Below are positions 7,310-9,333 of a stretch of 9,333 nucleotides of DNA, one piece after another. The notes under the pieces are model-generated. The model was not told where the DNA came from, did no database searches, and saw only the letters and a list, made by a program, of their open reading frames with translations. Origin of the DNA: CAZCFB01 sp964511535 (GTDB lineage Bacteria > Myxococcota_A > Polyangia > GCA-2747355 > CAZCFB01); the NCBI GenBank assembly GCA_964511535.1, contig CAZEFW010000238.1, positions 1-9,333 on the forward strand, in the 5' to 3' direction. The first letter of the stretch is position 1, and each line of letters starts with the position of its first letter. A program made the position numbers and the translations under genes.

Positions 7310-9162
7310 AATTGGAACGCGCAATGGTGGTTTTCGCGGCAGCGCTGATCATGCCGTTTGCGGCCGGCGCCCAGGACGCGCCACCAGACCCGGACGCCCA
7401 GGCCCTACAGGGCCGCTGCCCCATCGGGGACGGCCTGGCCGTGCTGGCCTCACCGGAGAGGCCCCACCGCAAGGAGGCCCTACGCGTGGTGGTGGTTTCC
7501 AAGGTGGAGCGCCCCGGCGCCAGGCTCATCGGCAAGGGCCCGGGCGGCAAGCACACCCTCAAGGTGCTGGCGCGCGGGGGCCCCCCATTCTGGTGGTTCG
7601 CCCAGGTGGACACCCCCGCCGTGGGCCGGCACCGCTTCGCCCTGGTGGACCCGGCCGGCAAGGTGCTGGCCTGCCGCCGCGCCCGGGTGTCGTCCAGGCG
7701 CCCGGAGGGCCAGGAACCCCCCACAGGCATGGTCTGGCCCGTGCGCCGGAGCTGGGGCTGGGTCACCGAGGCGCTCTACTCGGCCTGGATCGAGAAGGCC
7801 TTCGACGCCCCCCCCTCCGAGCGCCCCTCCTGGACGCCCATGCACAAGGTCACCCGGGACCCGTCGCGCAACTTCCTCTACAACCACCTGGGTGCGCGGG
7901 AAGATGGCCCCAAGGCCCGCAAGGCCGTGCGCCTCACCCCCGACTGCGCGGACCTGCCCTACTTTCTGCGCGGCTACTTCGCCTGGAAGATGCGCCTCCC
8001 CTTCGGCTACCGGCACTGCGACCGGGGAAGCTCCAAGCGCGCCACCAATTGCGGCGAGCTGCGCCACATCCTGGCCCAGGAATCGCCGGCCCAGGAGGCG
8101 CCCCCTGCCAAGCGGTTTTCCGAGTACATGCGGCGCAAGGTCAAGTACGTGCACTCCGGCTCGGGCCGCACCGCCCCCGACGACGAGGAGTCAGACCTCT
8201 ACCCGCTCAAGCTCACCCGCCGGAGCCTGCGCCCGGGCGCGGTGTACGTGGACCCGTACGGGCACCTGCTGGTGGTCTCCCGCTTCATCCCACAGAAGGA
8301 CGGCCTCTCCGGCCAGCTCTTCGCCATCGACGGGCACCCTGACCTGTCGGTGGGCCGCAAGCGGTTCTGGCGCGGGGCCTTCCTCTTCTCCGACAACATC
8401 AAGGGCGCCGCTGGCGGGTTCAAGGCGTTCCGCCCCCTGGTAAAGCGTGAGGGCGCCCTGGTGCCCCTGACCAACGAGGAGATCAACAAGCACCGGGCCT
8501 ACCGCGACATGTCCGACGAGCAGTACAAGAACGGCATCGACGGCTTCTACGACCGCATGGACCGGGTGATAAACCCGAAGCCCCTCTCCCCCCTGGCCGC
8601 GCACAAGGAGCTGCTCAAGGCGCTGTACGAGCTGGTCCAGGAGCGCGTGGACAGCGTCAAGGCGGGCGAGGACTACATGAAGGGCGTGAACTACAAGACC
8701 ATGGAGATGCCCCGCGGGCCGCGCATCTTCGAGACCAAGGGGCCGTGGGAGGACTTCTCCACGCCGGCCCGGGACTTCCGCCTGCTCATCGCCATGGACG
8801 AGGTCACGCGCTTCCCCGAGCGGGTGGTGAAGCACCCCGACCGCTTCGCCATGCCCGCCGGCCGCGCCGCCCCAGAGGTGCGCCTGGACCTGAAGACCCA
8901 GCACGACACCTTCACCGCGGCCCACCGCTTCACCTACATCAAGAGCGACGGCAGCGAGCAGACCCTCACCATGGCACAGCTCCTGGCCAGGCAGACAGAG
9001 CTGCAGGTGGCCTACAACCCCAACGACTGCGCGGAGCTGCGCTGGGGAGCCAGCGGCGACGAGCTGAAGACCTGCAAGCGCCGCGCCCCTGCCCAACAGC
9101 AGGCGCTGATGAAGAAGTACCGCCCCTGGTTCGCAAAGAGGTTCCGCCCGCCCATCAGGTGA
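7297..9162 (+). CDS. Secreted protein of unknown family with NlpC/P60-like Cys-His-Asp pattern
   Basis: A 621-residue protein. Seen: a type I signal peptide (basic n-region with R4, K5 and R8; hydrophobic core about 10-23; likely cut after Ala-Gly-Ala25). Residues about 36-130 look like a beta-sandwich, with VVVSK, GGPPFWWF and a possible disulfide C41-C126. The central part has TPDCADLPYFLRGYFAWKM with Cys217 at the start of a helix, then LRPGAVYVDPYGHLLVV with His323 in a strand, then FAIDGHPD with Asp345/His347. That Cys-helix, PG-x-V...GH-strand, polar-residue order is how NlpC/P60 and other papain-fold peptidases or amidases are built; the enzyme call is inference from pattern. The region from about 400 on is charged and probably helical, and I do not recognise it. 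Further Cys (241, 252 and two near the C-terminus) fit an exported, disulfide-bonded protein. The frame is open far upstream, antisense to GH57, but the signal peptide fixes the start at 7297 or 7300. ATG 7324 has a better-spaced GGAA but would lose the basic n-region. Confidence 0.82.
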   Translation: MMYRKLERAMVVFAAALIMPFAAGAQDAPPDPDAQALQGRCPIGDGLAVLASPERPHRKEALRVVVVSKVERPGARLIGKGPGGKHTLKVLARGGPPFWWFAQVDTPAVGRHRFALVDPAGKVLACRRARVSSRRPEGQEPPTGMVWPVRRSWGWVTEALYSAWIEKAFDAPPSERPSWTPMHKVTRDPSRNFLYNHLGAREDGPKARKAVRLTPDCADLPYFLRGYFAWKMRLPFGYRHCDRGSSKRATNCGELRHILAQESPAQEAPPAKRFSEYMRRKVKYVHSGSGRTAPDDEESDLYPLKLTRRSLRPGAVYVDPYGHLLVVSRFIPQKDGLSGQLFAIDGHPDLSVGRKRFWRGAFLFSDNIKGAAGGFKAFRPLVKREGALVPLTNEEINKHRAYRDMSDEQYKNGIDGFYDRMDRVINPKPLSPLAAHKELLKALYELVQERVDSVKAGEDYMKGVNYKTMEMPRGPRIFETKGPWEDFSTPARDFRLLIAMDEVTRFPERVVKHPDRFAMPAGRAAPEVRLDLKTQHDTFTAAHRFTYIKSDGSEQTLTMAQLLARQTELQVAYNPNDCAELRWGASGDELKTCKRRAPAQQQALMKKYRPWFAKRFRPPIR

Positions 9163-9169
9163 AGCAGGC

Positions 9170-9332
9170 CTAGAGAGCTGATCAATAGTCCGGACCGAGC
9201 CAGGCGAAGGTATTGGAATCACTGGCAAGGCGTGAGGAGGGCGCTTGCTGGTGGCAAGCAACCGACGAGCAACAAAGCCTGTGATTTCAAGAGCGAGTCT
9301 GGCGACGGGAGGACTGCTGGTCAGCTCTCTAG
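9170..9332. repeat. Structured inverted-repeat element, possible ncRNA or mobile-element end, reaching the window edge
   Basis: Non-coding, about 56% GC by hand count over 9181-9300. The ends are exact reverse complements: CTAGAGAGCTGA (9170-9181) and TCAGCTCTCTAG (9321-9332), extended to 15 pairs with one T-G wobble (9182-9184 with 9318-9320). Nested inside, all in register, are AGTCC (9187-9191) with GGACT (9311-9315), CCG (9195-9197) with CGG (9306-9308), GCCAG (9199-9203) with CTGGC (9299-9303), a long helix of 9213-9226 with 9277-9290 (13 pairs, one G-T, one T-T mismatch), and an apical hairpin GCTTGC-TGGTG-GCAAGC (9243-9259). This is far more pairing than chance and forms one rod. It could be a structured RNA, a MITE-like element (ends begin CTAG), or the non-coding end of an insertion element such as the IS110 group whose gene lies beyond the window. 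It starts 8 bp after the preceding stop codon, so it may also act as that gene's 3' end. Confidence 0.6.
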
Positions 9333-9333
9333 T

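Noticed and set aside
9170..9332. Retron msr-msd with a1/a2 repeats
   Set aside because: The closing repeats are the right length, but the interior is one nested rod rather than separate msr hairpins plus an msd stem, and no reverse transcriptase gene is visible. It cannot be fully excluded because the window ends here.
9163..9333. Integron attC site after a gene
   Set aside because: No RYYYAAC or GTTRRRY core sites are present at the ends of the inverted repeat, although the right end is cut one base past the repeat.

Overview
The window is GC-rich (one sampled coding line inside the last gene counts to 75% GC) and shows strong third-position GC bias, which gives long meaningless open frames on the antisense strand. 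A lipoprotein with a D/P/A/Q-rich linker after its lipobox cysteine, large secreted proteins of unknown family, and a multi-sensor hybrid histidine kinase with no partner gene beside it all suggest a free-living member of Myxococcota or a related former 'deltaproteobacterial' lineage. This is inferred from gene style; there is no marker gene.

Layout, left to right. (1) On the minus strand, 991 to 1: a membrane-anchored SGNH/GDSL-type hydrolase, cut by the window edge and interrupted by a single frame break near 837-857. (2) Diverging from it on the plus strand, 1048-2232: a lipoprotein of unknown function. (3) 2326-4776: a soluble hybrid sensor kinase with order PAS-PAS-GAF-HisKA-HATPase-REC. 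(4) Converging on the kinase from the minus strand, 7254 to 4786: an intracellular GH57 family glycoside hydrolase/glucanotransferase with a DUF3536 C-terminal half. A perfect stem-loop lies between the two converging genes and overlaps the GH57 stop codon. (5) Diverging from GH57 across only 42 bp, 7297-9162: a secreted protein with an apparent N-terminal beta-sandwich and a Cys...His...Asp pattern like NlpC/P60 or other papain-fold enzymes. A perfect 8-bp inverted repeat lies in the divergent region and over the start of this gene. (6) 9170-9332, beginning 8 bp after the last stop codon: a 163-bp non-coding block of about 56% GC. Its ends are exact inverted repeats and its inside folds into nested helices. 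It is cut off from its downstream context by the window end.

The genes alternate in direction and form no obvious operon or shared pathway. The lipoprotein and kinase could be co-transcribed (93 bp gap). Three products are predicted to act at or beyond the cytoplasmic membrane (SGNH hydrolase, lipoprotein, papain-like protein) and two in the cytoplasm (kinase, GH57). The best candidates for something undescribed are the structured element at the right edge and the two exported proteins of unknown family. I found no CRISPR array, tRNA, rRNA, or recognisable transposase or reverse transcriptase gene.
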